Notes: a model not told the origin generated them from the sequence alone. Shown: positions 35,523-47,273, numbered from the stretch's first letter. The stretch is DNA of 64,000 nucleotides from Calvatia gigantea (GCA_025093985.1 JACAAK010000003.1:4030001-4094000); one strand, 5' to 3'. Translations and numbers: made by a program.

Positions 35523-35899
35523 TTTGTAGTTTTTAAACCTTCGAAGGGACTTACTGCCTTGAGTCGAAGATTTGGTAGACGAAAAGGTCTTGACTGGCGG
35601 CTGGGAAGACTACCTAAGCACCGACAAACACTGTTGATACACAGCCACAACTGTACAGTTAGCGGCAGCCACACGGGATTAGCCGGAGAATGGCTCGCAC
35701 CCGCTGTGTTGGTGATCGACAGAACATCGACAAAGACTCCGGCGTCCCCTTCACCGGTGAGCATGACCCCTTGGCCGCAGATTGAATATAGGTTAATTTC
35801 TTACTTATCTCACCCGCCCCTCCTATCTGGTTGGAAAATCGTGTATTGGGCCTCGGCTGGTTATTGCACGGCAGACTTTGATCCTTCCCTCAAGACAAG
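35523..35899. promoter_or_regulatory. Shared promoter of two ribosomal protein genes
   Basis: 377 bp separate the start codons of RPS9 (minus) and RPL21 (plus), so both must be driven from this segment. Such head-to-head pairing would favour balanced expression. A CGCGCGTACGCGCG palindrome lies just inside the RPL21 coding start. No experimental element is identified. Confidence 0.6.
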
Positions 35900-36554
35900 A
35901 TGCCGCACTCCTTTGGTTATCGCGCGCGTACGCGCGACATGTTCAAGCGGGGTTTCAAGGGTACGTTGTTCAAGATCTCTAGGAATGTACCTGTTCTGAT
36001 GAGATATTATACATTTAGAGCATGGCCCCATTAAACTGTCCACCTATCTGACCAACTACCGTGTTGGCGATATTGTCGATATCAAGGCCAACGCTGCTCA
36101 ACAAAAGGGTATGCCCCACAAGTTCTACCATGGGTGAGCTTCGTCTTCATATATTTATTATAAGTGCTTCCTGACTCTGATGCTTCCCTTCAGACGAACT
36201 GGTATCGTATACAACGTGACGCCATCCGCCGTCGGTGTTATCGTTTACAAGGTCGTCGGAAACCGCTACATAGAGAAGCGAGTCAATATCCGCGTTGAAC
36301 ATATCAGGCATTCAGGGTGCCGTCAGGAGTTCCTTGACCGGGTAAAGGCAAACCATGATGCACACGTTGCCGCACGAGAGAAGGGCGGTGAGTGAAATGC
36401 CTTATCTTGTTCTGTGGTTGGTAGATAAGTCATTTTTACAGAGCGTATCGACCTTAGGCGCAAGCCCGTTGCTCCTCGGGGATCCCACACCGTATCAATT
36501 GAAAACAATGCCCCCCAGACGATGAGACCAGTACCATACGAGACAACGATCTAA
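35900..36554 (+). CDS. RPL21: 60S ribosomal protein eL21
   Basis: Large-subunit ribosomal protein. The start at 35900 gives [20 protein letters not shown]; after an intron, [69 protein letters not shown] sequence (here [20 protein letters not shown]) and [20 protein letters not shown], ending PYETTI. Three introns, all GT-AG. Length about 160 residues, normal for the family. Confidence 0.97.
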
Positions 36555-37006
36555 AAACTGATGGAGTTTGGGAGCTTTCGTGGTCCGTATTGGTTCCGTG
36601 GTTGGTCTGTTTTGTTAGCTACCTTGCCTTCTCCATTGCATTCCTCATGAACGAAATATTGACATAATATGACCACGTGCGCGTTCTTATCATGAACCCC
36701 CCAACGTCACAGCAAGACCTTGCGAGCCTTAAACGGCCGAGAAAGTTGATTATACGATGCCGGGCTTCTCGAGACCCGTGTAGCTTCTTCGCCAGGACTG
36801 ATAGTTAAGACAGTTGACGATATGCTAATTTTATACGGACGCCCTGACGTCTACGCACCTGCCAATCGGATTTGGAGCAATAGCGGGGTATGCGTGATTA
36901 TCACAACTGGAGCGAAGTCGGACTCAAGGCGCCCAGGCTTGATGCTTCAAATGGGTATAAAAGCCATATACCTTACGGCGTTCCCTGGTGTTTCATTTAC
37001 CACACT
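36555..37006. promoter_or_regulatory. Intergenic region with TATA box of the dioxygenase gene
   Basis: About 450 bp. TATAAAAG at 36956-36963 lies some 50 bp upstream of the ATG at 37007, a spacing compatible with a core promoter and a short 5' leader. Confidence 0.5.
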
Positions 37007-38465
37007 ATGACCATTGAACTTTCTCCTCTTCCCCTCCCAGTCTCTGCTGATGCTTCCAAATTCAAGGATTTTGGCCGTGAGGTCATAGGCTTGCACCCAG
37101 GTCGGCTCACGCCCGAACAACTCAAAGAGGTGCAGGAAGCCCTGTACAAGGTTTGCCGTCACCCACACGACATACAACAATGCCGCCTCTCACCTTCTAA
37201 CCGTCCTAACCCAGTACGATGCTCTACTGTTTCGCAATGTGGTAGTCACACCCGAGGAACAATACGCCCTGACAAAGGCAAGTGCGCCCACTGTCAAATC
37301 AAGGAACATCTGGCTAACGGAGTTGACAGTCTTTCGACCCCCAATCCGAATCTTACGGACACGGCAACAACAAGACTGAATCAACCCAGAAATCCATTCT
37401 CCACCCAGACCTCAAGACCATCCCTCGAGTGCCTCAAGTCCAACTCATTGGCAACGGCACGGTCTACAACCATGAAGGTCTCGCCGAAGCCAAACTCAAA
37501 CACCCCTCACACATCACCTTCCACAAGACTCGGATACCGCCAGAAGATGAGCTTAAAGCTACACGATTCTATCGCTGGCATATCGACGCTGCTCTGTACG
37601 ATCTCAACCCCCCTAAAGTAACTACACTGTATGGCCTGAAGGTGCCGAAAGGTGGCCATCAGGTATGTAGGTACGATGATGGTACCGGTGACGAGCTGCG
37701 TGTCCCCCTGGGCACAACAGCATTCGTCTCCGGACGGACCATGTTTGACATCTTGCCCAGAGAGTATAAGAGCCTTGCTGTGCGGACGAAAGTCAAATAC
37801 GCACCACATCCTTACGTATGGATGGCTCCTGCCCGGGCGATGTCAACGGGTTTGGGAATTGAGAGCGAGGCCCGCGAACTCTCACTGTGTGACCTGCCGC
37901 CTTGGAACGAATCGAAGATCAAGGTTCTGCCCATGGTACGTCCTGTCAATCTCCTTTTTGGATGACGCGGGGCACATGGTTATCAATTATCATCCCCTTT
38001 TTGTAGCTTTGGAAGAACCCAGTTACTGGTAACCTGCACTTCCAAGTCCACCCGTGTGGAGCCCAGGAACTTTACGTAGACCCACTACCTAGGGGTGTGG
38101 AGCGCGAGGGAGCTCTTTACCCAGATGGTGCACACATCATGGACCTAAAGGAGGTCCGAGGTCTTCTCTACAAAATGCAAAGACCAGCAATTGCACCTGA
38201 GGTGGGTATTTTAAAATTATCTCCTTAGCTATTTTAATACTTACGAGCTTCCTTCAATATGTTGACCTATTCATTCCATTAATAGCTCGTTTACCCTCAC
38301 GATTGGCAAGAAAATGATTTTGTCCTTTTCCACAACCGTGGTGTCCTCCACACGGTGGTTGGTGCTTTTACTCCTGATCAAGTCAGGGCTTTCCACCAGT
38401 GTAACCTGGCTGCGTCCGAGGAGCCAGCAGGTCCGGTAGCAGAGGATATCAAGACATATGCGTAG
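37007..38465 (+). CDS. TauD/TfdA alpha-ketoglutarate-dependent dioxygenase (possibly xanthine dioxygenase)
   Basis: A non-haem iron, 2-oxoglutarate-dependent oxygenase. The start gives MTIELSPLPLPVSADASKFK. The family core follows: IGLHPGRLTPEQLKEVQEAL, LLFRNVVVTPEEQYALTK, SFDPQSESYGHGN, and the iron-binding HxD in RFYRWHIDAALYDLNPPKVT. Then come VCRYDDGTGDELRVPLGTTA, KYAPHPYVWMAPARAM and the distal histidine segment VLFHNRGVLHTVVGAFTPDQ. It ends EDIKTYA. Intron 2 (37278-37329) is GC-AG: exon 2 (37215-37277) ends in phase 0 at AAG and only GCAAGT keeps the frame into TCTTTCGAC. The HxD context resembles fungal xanthine dioxygenases (XanA), but the substrate is not proven by sequence. Confidence 0.85.
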
Positions 38466-39621
38466 TAGGAGGGCGAGACTTTCGTTATTTCCCATTTTGA
38501 TTATGAATACTTCGTAAACACTTTTTGAGCTTGGTAAATACAGGACATCATACACCGGTTATCCCAAGGACGTACAGTGCTGCGAGAGGCTGTCACACGA
38601 GCAATCCTGTATAATCCATGAGAAACTGCCATCGCTCCAGTCGTGTTGATAGGACATACTGTAAACCGGGACCGACTTCTCGCTTATCATGTCTCTCGTG
38701 CATCCGACTTATCATTGATGCATGTGCACCCTGAAACTGAAAGACCTCATGTTTCTGACAGCGGCGCAACCACTTTTTATCACTTAGGAAGCTTCTCCAG
38801 ATGGACAGCTCAGTATTTTACCAGGCTTTCATTGGACGCACCCGCAAGTTCTTTCGCCATGGCATGGGGTGGAGGATGAGATGCCAGACAAAAAAAAAGC
38901 TACCACAAAGTGAACGCAACAAGTAAACTGTATCGGATAATCTGAAGTAAACAGGAGGACGGATATCCTCTGACGGGGGCTCTTCTAGACCAGAACCGGA
39001 GGTCCCCTCAAAAACCTCGGTCCTCTTATCATTCATACCCCTACCGGCAAGGCAGATATTCTCGGAACCGGGGACGAACCAATTTCGCTTCACTTCGTTC
39101 CGAGACCTCAGTCGCCTCTCGTTGCAAGCATTGGCGGCTGAAGGACCGATAACCTTGGGAACCTAAGGGACTCTAAGAGGATGACTCGAAGTGCGTAAAC
39201 TAGGACCGCCACATGGGAAGTGTTGGGTAATGATATGAAGCGCTTCTACACCCGGCTTTTGGATCCTATCGCAAATGGTTTGGGCGCTGTCCCTCCCGTT
39301 CGGAACAATACACTTCCAGAGGTTTATGGGGGGGAATGTGAAAGGGGCATTGGAGCCTATGAGGAAGCTAGTTATACATCTGTATATTCTTTCTTTGATT
39401 GCTGGTATCAAATATGACATGAGGGTTCTAGTAATAGAAAAGGTATTCATAGACAATAGGAAGCATAGAATGTTCAAGAGATAAGGATAGAAGAAGAGTG
39501 TAGTAATAACCATAAGAACGCAACGGCACCAGGAGCTGCATCCACAAGGAAGAAAAAAATAACACAAGAATGGTTCGGTCCCTTGCCCTATATCCTGAGT
39601 TGTGCGATCCCTCAACCACAA
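38466..39621. other. Convergent intergenic region, no gene seen
   Basis: About 1.15 kb between the stop of the dioxygenase (plus) and the stop of the NDP-kinase-like gene (minus). Frames on both strands are unconvincing. Confidence 0.35.
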
Positions 39622-41452
39622 TCACGTCGCAACCGTACTACTCTTGAAGCTCGACGGAGGCGGCTTCGTAGTCCTCGGAGCCTTCTTCTTAGCAGCAGCA
39701 GCAGCAGCGGCGGCAGCCTCAGCCTCCATCTTGGCAGCTCTCAACGCAGCGCTCTTGTTCGTTCGGGGAGCAATCGATGGTGCCAGCATTGTGCTACTTG
39801 GGCGTGGGCGCGGTTTCCCAGCTACACTCGGCGATCGGTTTGTGCCAGGTGCAGTACCACTTTCAGTGTCTGCGCGGACATCGAGGGCTGACAATGCCCT
39901 TCGTGCTGGGGAAGGAGCGGCGGGAGCTCGTGATGGTGTTCGTGTGGGTGCAAGTGATTGTCGTCTTGCGGGGGTTGACTCTGTTGAGATCGTTCGCGAC
40001 ACTGGCGGACTTGTTGACCCACGGACTGAGTATCAATAACCATTGTAAGTATACAGCATGAAGAAACGAAGAAATGGAAAGCGTACACGAAGATGGAGGC
40101 GTGGCTCCGCCTTCCTTCTGCAATGCCCTGAGCGCTGAGCTCTTATTCAATCTCGGACTGACAGTCGGCGGTCTCACACTGGCGACGCTGATCGTCTCCC
40201 GCCTTTTATGACCCGGAACACCTTCAAAAGTGGTTGTCGATTTCTGAGGAGTCCGCACGGAACCATCCGTAACTGGGCGCTTCTTCATTGCAGGTGAACT
40301 AGGCGCTGAACCGTTCGTAGCGGCCTCCTTGGCGATTCGTAAGGAGGCTGCCTTGGTCATGCGGGGGGCAACAACAGGAGGTGCGGTTGACGCAACTGCG
40401 ATCGTCGATGTACGTTTATGCCCAGGTACGTTTGCGAAAGTCTCTGCGAGCCGTTCTCTTGTGAGTGGTGCGCGTGCCCTGCTGGGTGATTTGTCTACAG
40501 ATGCACCATTGATACGAAGGGCAGCTGCGCGGGTCATACGAGGTACGATATCCGGCTGAGCATTTGTAACGGGCACAGGACGTGCTTTGAATGAGGGTTT
40601 GCCACCGTTGCTTCCAGTGACAGTCGAGGCGTTGGTGACGCTGCTCTCAGGTGTATCCAGCCTCGCTATGCTCTGCTTGAAGGCTTTCAAGAGCAGCAGA
40701 CGAGAGCGAACGAAGGGAGCCATATCGGTCGCCAAAGTCGGTTTCGGCTGGGAGGTCGATGGAACGGAAGGGCGGAGAAGATGCAAAGAGGGCCGAAATC
40801 TGAATTTCAGCGGTTTGCGTGTCGGGGGAACCCATAACCGCGTTTTGTTGGAGTGAAATGCCATAGAGAGCGCGAAGAGAATTCGGGGCCTCGACGCGTG
40901 CAACTTCTGGGTCTCTGTCACCCATGAGCGTGTTCCATACTTCAACGGCGCGTTTACGCTCCAGGACGTAGACCCAGACAGGGCCCCTAAAATTATTCAG
41001 TGGCTGAAACTCCAGAATACGATGGACAAAAGCTCACTCTGCCAGTGAATCCGCATCTTCACCGAAGAGATCGTAGAGCGCATCTGGTTCTGTTTCCGTG
41101 TCGAATTCCATCTGCCTTTCCTTGACAATCTAATTCATTAATATGTTAGTGGAGAACACGTCAAGGTTAGCTTATTAATTGGCGGTACCTCGAAGCTGGC
41201 TTCCTGGATTCTAGGCTCGATGTCAAAACGATGCTGGAGCGCATGGTTCTTGATGATAGCAACAGTGCGTGTCACAGGAACCTGACGACCCATGGGTGAC
41301 GAAGGAATGTGCTCTTGACTAAGAGACAGGGAATCCTGGCCAGCCACCAGGTCCTCGTTGTGATCGGTGGAAGCATGAGGCAAACGAAGGTCATCTCCGC
41401 CCGTGACCGGGGAGCGGGGCGGTGATGGTGTGGCCCGTGTGGGGGTCTCCAT
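39622..41452 (-). CDS. Catalytically degenerate NDP-kinase-like domain fused to a basic repeat tail
   Basis: The start gives METPTRATPSPPRSPVTGGD. The first domain follows the nucleoside diphosphate kinase fold: VTRTVAIIKNHALQHRF, IEPRIQEASFEIVKERQMEF, GPVWVYVLERKRAVEVWNTL, MGDRDPEVARVEAPNSLRAL, YGISLQQNAVMGSPDTQTAE. In true NDP kinases the NxxHGSD His carries the phosphate. Here it is Met (NAVMGSPD), so the domain should lack kinase activity. The tail is basic and carries four related motifs (VPRMTRAAALR, APRMTKAASLR, SPRLNKSSALR, APRTNKSAALR), two preceded by VPGHKR, then an Ala-rich helix and Lys/Pro-rich end. Introns near 41130-41192, 40986-41034 and 40010-40083 are clear. The switch from the kinase frame to the repeat frame near 40680-40790 lacks a good intron. 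Confidence 0.75.
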
Positions 41453-41932
41453 GTCGCTATGACACGTGAGATAAGATTAAGCACGGCGACGATAGACTTG
41501 AAGAGAAGGAAAATAGAAAAAAGGAGAGAATATATGGACAGTGTTGAGCGAGGATGACAGCGTTTGTTGATCCTGAGTCCCCTCGGTTTCTTCCCAGCTC
41601 CTTTCCAAGCCCTCTCATCACTTCGTGGCAGATCCACCCTCCCCCCGCACAGGACCCCTGCCACCAGCCTCATTTATCACACTTAGCCCCATGACACCCG
41701 GTGCTACCTGCGTCCACAGCAGAGAACGATGTTTTAGTCTTGTTTCCTACAGCCGAGTGCTGAACAAGCAGAATAAATATTCTCCTTACAGAAGGCCCAA
41801 ACATCGCCGTCAGCCCCTCTTCCGGGGTCTCGCTTTCGTCGACCTGACAACACACGTAACTATGGGTTGATCCTTCTCACAACGCTTGTGTAAATCTCAG
41901 GTTGACTGAATAGAAAAAAATCCGACATCTTC
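41453..41932. other. Intergenic, promoter of the NDP-kinase-like gene
   Basis: About 480 bp upstream of the minus-strand NDP-kinase-like gene, up to the tRNA. No coding evidence. Confidence 0.35.
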
Positions 41933-42016
41933 CTGCCCCAGAGAGACTCGAACTCTCGATCTTCTGATAGCTCATATTTAACAGTCAGACGCCTTAACCA
42001 GCTGGGCCATGGGGCA
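41933..42016 (-). tRNA. tRNA-Asn (GTT) with a 10-nt intron
   Basis: On the minus strand the acceptor stem TGCCCCA pairs with TGGGGCA and the discriminator is G. The D arm is GCC...GGTTAAGGC. The anticodon stem TCTGA pairs with TCAGA around the loop CTGTTAA, anticodon GTT, with about 10 extra bases (ATATGAGCTA) inserted at the canonical site next to position 37. The T arm is GAGAG TTCGAGT CTCTC. Total 84 nt, i.e. a 74-nt mature tRNA plus intron. The body closely resembles yeast tRNA-Asn. Confidence 0.93.
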
Positions 42017-42371
42017 CATATTTTATTGTTTTTCCGTGATTATTTCGATTTTTATTGCCAAGTTTGCTTCATTCCTGTTTCCATGAACAATTCCCTCACA
42101 TATCAAGGTCATCAGACACTGGGATGAAAACCCCCGATTCTCAAAAACACTACAGTTCCGAGAGTAACCGTTTCACGCTTGGATCTTGCATAATTACGAT
42201 AGTACATGTCTCGAAAGCTGGCAATCACTAGCTCCAAAGACTTCTATCAGGCTTGTCTGCTAGTCAATTGACAGGCATTTGACAAAGAGCACATAGAACA
42301 TAACTGAAGAACGAACAATATATTCACGCTTTTCTTTTTGCAGCATTTAGTTACATGACTTCTTTCAACGT
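42017..42371. other. Intergenic, AT-rich
   Basis: About 355 bp between tRNA-Asn and the 3' end of the first aldo-keto reductase gene. Nothing recognised. Confidence 0.3.
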
Positions 42372-44175
42372 TCAAATAAATAAACCATCACGCCCAAGCG
42401 AATCGAGAGCCGGCCTGCCATAGTTAGACTATGGTATTGACTTAAAATCAGCACCCAGTCACATAATGAACAAAAAGTGTGCCTTACCGGAGGCTCTGGC
42501 TTATTCGCAAGAATCGCTTCGATTTTCTCCATAATCTCAGGTGTCAGTTTGGACAATACCTCAACAGCCTTCAGGTTCTCGCGAAGTTGGTCTGCAGTTG
42601 ATGCCCCGAGGATGACAGTCGAGGTATTGGGGTTCCTTGCGACCCAGGCGAGTGCCAAAGCTTGAGGCGTTGTATTCAACTCTGTCGACAAGGCCACGAA
42701 GTCAACACCCTAGGTATCTATGCCAGTTTGAAATTTTATGCATACCTTCTTGGGCGAGTTTCGTCAGTTCCCTGACTTTTCTGATCTTCTCCTGGCCTTC
42801 AGGACCCTTGAGGGTCTCGATGGTTTTGGAGAAGAAAGTCGAGTGGGTGTCGTACCGAGAACCTTGGGGAATACCGTCATTGTACTGTGGAAAAGATGTG
42901 AGGATGCATCTTTGACGGCCTTGCTCTTCTTACTTTTCCAGTCAAGAGACCTCCAGCCAAACTCGAGAATGTGGTGGTCCCCATGCCATATTTCCTGTAC
43001 AGTGGACTGACTTGGAGTCAGTTACTTGTCAGTTGGGAAGAAGTATAAGCGTTCTCACTCATATTCCTTCTCCGGCCTCTCACGATGGAACATACTACAG
43101 GTCATAATCAGACTTACGCACTTGCTTTACCGGATGAGTTTCCACTCACTTGTGTTGGCATTGTTCGGCAATAGGACCCACAAGACCAAGTTTATCGGCA
43201 ATATCTATCCATTAATCAGCTCAATGCAGGAACGAACAATTCGCGCCACATGCTTACGCCAGGCCTCCTCGATCTCACGAGCGCTCCATTCCGACGTCGC
43301 CCAGTAGAATGCCTGGAATCTTCGTCAGCACACAATTTACCTGAAAAAAAAAGCCTGGTCGTGACTCATACCCATCCTTTACCAATCACCCAGTTGAATG
43401 CGCGGACAATTTCCTCCATGGGAACTTTCGGGGTTAGTATCTTAGTATTACCAATGCCACGGCAGACAATAGGGGCTCAAGTACGCACTGGTGTTGTCAC
43501 AACGGTGAGCGAAAATCACGTCCACATAGTCCAGTCCCAATCGCTCCAAACTTTCCTTCGTTCCTTCGATAATACTAGTTTTTTCGTTGGTTTAGTTCTT
43601 GTACGGTCAGAAACAGAACTCACTGCTTGCGAGATAATCCACCGCCATTATGTCCGCCTCTCGGGCCCCAGAATAACTTGGTTGAAACAACCAGATCAAT
43701 CCTTCTCAACCCAAGTTCCTTGATGACTCGTCCCCTGTGTTAAAGCGCATAATCAGTATGAGACCAAGAACATTACTCTGATATCACTGCCGCTCCATCA
43801 AAGCACGTACATTTCTAGTTCGGATTTGCCTTTAGCATAAGCTTCAGCAGTGTCGAACATGTTAATCCCTGCATCGAAGGCTGTCTTAATAATTTCCTTA
43901 AAAAAACCAACAGATTCAGCGACAAAGCAGTTGATAGCCACTTTGGAGGGGGGGAGGGGGGAGAATTATCGGGTACCTTGACTGGGTCGCCTACGACAGT
44001 GCCCCCAAGAGTGAGCCCTGAGAGGAAACGTGAGCTGATTCATTATGTCTGTGCATCGCTATCACTCACATCCTCCCAAGGAGAACACAGGCACCCGAAG
44101 ACCGCTCGACCCCAGCCTCCTAAAAGGCATATTCTTCGGATCGAACTCAAGCTTTACGTTAGTTCCGCTGGTCAT
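42372..44175 (-). CDS. Aldo-keto reductase, Kv-beta-like (copy A)
   Basis: NAD(P)H-dependent oxidoreductase with a TIM-barrel fold, of the type related to voltage-gated K+ channel beta subunits. The start at 44175 gives MTSGTNVKLEFDPKNMPFRR, then [15 protein letters not shown]. Catalytic tetrad positions: Asp and Tyr in INMFDTAEAYAKGKSELEMG, Lys in VVSTKLFWGPRG-type sequence, His in [13 protein letters not shown] (Cys replaces the usual Pro of RPD). Then come [18 protein letters not shown], the [24 protein letters not shown] cofactor segment and [20 protein letters not shown]. The last exon gives SNYGRPALDSLGRDGLFI and a TGA at 42372-42374. About nine introns. It lies about 300 bp downstream of paralogue B, same strand. 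Confidence 0.88.
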
Positions 44176-44481
44176 GTTGGAGAGATGTTCAATAGAGCAA
44201 CTAGAAAGGTCGGAGAACAGAAGGAACAAATGTGCAAGCCTGGAGGGAGGATTGTTCTTATCTGGGCCGGTTTTTCTACTGTCTGAGATGTAACTTTTGT
44301 AATCTTTCTCGGCAGATGAGTAATACTCTCAGGAGGTTCACAGGGACACTAAGTATTTCACGCGAGTGGAGGGATCACAATGTCTGTAATTTTATTTGGG
44401 ACGTCACTTATGATAAAATTAGCGCGTGGACATATGATGCCATCCGGTCGACTATCCGGTTGCGGATCCGACTTTCTGGGT

Positions 44482-46199
44482 CTAAGATCGTCCGAATTTG
44501 TCAAGTAGAGGTCTGCCCGGAGGCAACTGAAGGGGAGGCGTATATGAGCACCCTAGACGCTTCAAATGAAGGCTGGCATGGTACATACATCCGGTTCAGG
44601 CTTGTTCTTGATAATTTCTTCGACCTTCGCCAAAACATCAGGAGTGAGCTTTGGCAAAACTTTGACTGCTTCAAGGTTCTGCAAAAGCTGCTCGGAATTC
44701 GAGGCACCCAGGATGACCGTGGATGTGTTCGGGTTCCTTGCGACCCATGCGAGTGCAAGTGCACCAACGTTAGTTCCCAACTCTGCGCCAAAATTTAGAA
44801 TCAATGAGGAATGGATACGATCTTCGAGTACGTACCTTCTGCGAGCTTGGTAAGTTCGCGAACTTTCTCAACTTTCTGTTGACCCTCTCCGCTTTGCAGA
44901 GTTTCGATGACGTTCTTGTAGAACTCGGGATGGGTGGCGTAACGAGACCCATCAGGTATACCGTTGTTATACTGTATGATGTGCCTTGAAGTGTGAACCT
45001 AGCAAGATTTTTTTTAGGACCGACCTTTCCTGTGAGAAGTCCTCCAGCGAGGGATGAGAACGTTGTGGTTCCAAATCCATACTTGCGATAGAGTGGGCTG
45101 GAAAAATATTGAGATATACGCTAATCGGTGAATATGTGTAACGCACTCGTATTCCTTCTCGGGACGTTCGCGATGGAACATGCTATAACTTGCATCAACC
45201 TGCATGCGGTTGAAGAGAAATAGAGAACTCTTACTGGTGTTGGCATTGATCAGCAACCGGCGCAATGAGATTTAGCTTGTCGGCAACATCTGTGAGACTT
45301 GTTACATTTTTGTTTCGAGCTCAGGCTGGTACAGCACCACGCACGATATGCTTCTTCGATTTCACGGGCGCTCCACTCGGACGTTCCCCAATAGAAGGCC
45401 TGTAGAAAAGCGCGTAAGGCATTAACGACATAATTGAACCTCTTATGACGTACCAAACCCTTTTCGATAACGAAGTTGAAAGCACGAACAACTTCCTCCA
45501 TAGTAACTGATGCGAAGATTAAATCGGCGATCTGTCACGAACACTGACCACTTACCGGTATTATCAGGGCGATGGGCGAAGATGACATCAACGTACTCCA
45601 AGCCCAGACGCTCGAGAGATTCCTTAGTTCCTTCAATGATGCTAAATATAGTTCTGAGTTAAGTCGCGTATCCCAAGATAGAGCGGGGGTACGCAACTGT
45701 TTGCGAGACAAGCCGGTATCGTTAGGGCCTTTACGGGTACCGAAGAACAGCTTCGTTGAGATGATCAAATCGGTGCGACGGATGCCCAGCTCTTTGATGA
45801 CACGGCCGCTGGATAAAGATGATTTATGCGAGTAGTTTTTCTGAGAAAAATTAGCGCACATTTCCAGCTCGGATTTCCCACTTGCGTATCCCTCGGCAGT
45901 GTCAATCATATTTATCCCGTTCTCAAAAGCAGAGAGAATAATATCCTGAACTCTCTGAGCGACAGCAAATTGTAACGGTGATGCAAAAAATTACCCTGAC
46001 GGGATCCCCGATAACGCTACCTCCCAGCGTGAGCCCTACACCAGATGTCATTAATTCATTAATCATCTCCAGCTCGACGGAAAGAGATCTTACACCCTCC
46101 GAGAGAAAAGACCGGGACGCGCAATCCGCTGGGGCCAAGGCGGCGGAAAGGCATATCCTTGGGATCAAATTCACGCTGGACGACAGTGTTCTGAGCCAT
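44482..46199 (-). CDS. Aldo-keto reductase, Kv-beta-like (copy B)
   Basis: Tandem paralogue of the gene at 42372-44175 with the same intron pattern. The start gives [20 protein letters not shown], then [15 protein letters not shown]. Tetrad residues: Asp/Tyr in [20 protein letters not shown], Lys in [14 protein letters not shown], His in [15 protein letters not shown]. Then [35 protein letters not shown], and [21 protein letters not shown] final intron (gtatgtacc...cttcag) leads to [14 protein letters not shown] and a TAG at 44482-44484. No signal peptide, so likely cytosolic. The substrate cannot be read from sequence. Confidence 0.9.
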
Positions 46200-46515
46200 G
46201 GTGGAGAGAAAGTGGGAGGTTGAACAGAAAATCCGAGATAATCTTTTTAATACCCCCTGTCGGCGTTGCGGGGAGGCAAGCCGGTTGCTGATAAATATTT
46301 ATCATGAGTATTGTGCAACATCCCTGAAGAAGTGTGCCTCCAAAAACTTGTTTCGAGTCACGTTTTTATCTTGAGTGTCCGATGGAGAGAGATTTCAGAG
46401 AAACCACGCTATTGGTTCGTGATCGTTGATCGGATGTTGCCGAGGGCTAGTGACCAAGAGTGTTGCATGATGCTCCGCTCTTGGACATCTGGACTGTTAC
46501 TGCTCACATAGCGCG
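46200..46515. promoter_or_regulatory. Divergent promoter between aldo-keto reductase B and the FAS1 gene
   Basis: 316 bp between divergent start codons. AT-rich TTATCATG-like stretches near 46290-46310. No gene. Confidence 0.4.
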
Positions 46516-47273
46516 ATGAGGCTCCAACGTGTTTCCCTCGTTCTTCTCCCTCTGTTGTCCTTCGCTTTTGCCTCTAGCAACGAGCAGATCATCATGGCAA
46601 CCAACGACCACCCTTTTGTCCCCGAGAAACATGCAAAGCCATCCTTAGCCGATCTTCTTACAATTGAGCAATCCGCCTCCATCTTCTACTCGTATGCCCG
46701 GGAACTCGAACTTAGCAGAATGTTTGAAGATCGTAGCACGAAATCCACCCTTCTTGTGCCGGTCAACAAGGCAGTAATGGCTCTTGCAAGGAAACCGTAC
46801 GTTCTGCCGTAGTCCTAAATGTGCTGCTGTGGTATTGAATTTCCTCCATTAGGCACGAAGGACAAGGGTCCACTGCCATTGGCGACGACGTTGAGATCTC
46901 AGAGGAAGAGTATGATAAATTGTCCAAGGGAAATGTTGAGCGTTGGGTGTCGGCGCATATCATTCCAGTATGTCCAACCTATTCTGATACCTTCCCGCCT
47001 GCCAACCCTTGTCCCGCAGGAATCACCCATTGAACTTGATTCAAGAGAATATCGTACCTTGCTTGATGGTAAACCCATTTCCTTCAAGCCTATTCCGAAG
47101 AACGACGGCAAGGGCCCGGAATGGACTCGGGTTACCCTCGTAGACGGGACGCATATAATAGGCAAGAAAGAGGTATGTTGTCGTTTTTTGAAGCGGTGAC
47201 GGAAACCACAACATTTCACTAGGCCTCCAATGGTGTCTTATATTTGCTTGATGGCGTTGTCTCGACAGAATGA
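46516..47273 (+). CDS. Secretory-pathway FAS1 (fasciclin) domain protein
   Basis: The start gives MRLQRVSLVLLPLLSFAFAS, a clear signal peptide. One FAS1 domain follows: KPSLADLLTIEQSASIFYSY, ARELELSRMFEDRSTKSTLL with the conserved VPVNKAVMALARKP (the usual TVFAPTN-like H1 motif), EEEYDKLSKGNVERWVSAHI, SPIELDSREYRTLLDGKPIS, TRVTLVDGTHIIGKKE and finally NGVLYLLDGVVSTE (H2-like motif). Three short introns; stop at 47271-47273. Single-FAS1 secretory proteins related to yeast YLR001C and S. pombe Mug57 have this layout; they are poorly characterised. Cell-surface or vacuolar/ER-lumen location is likely. Confidence 0.82.
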
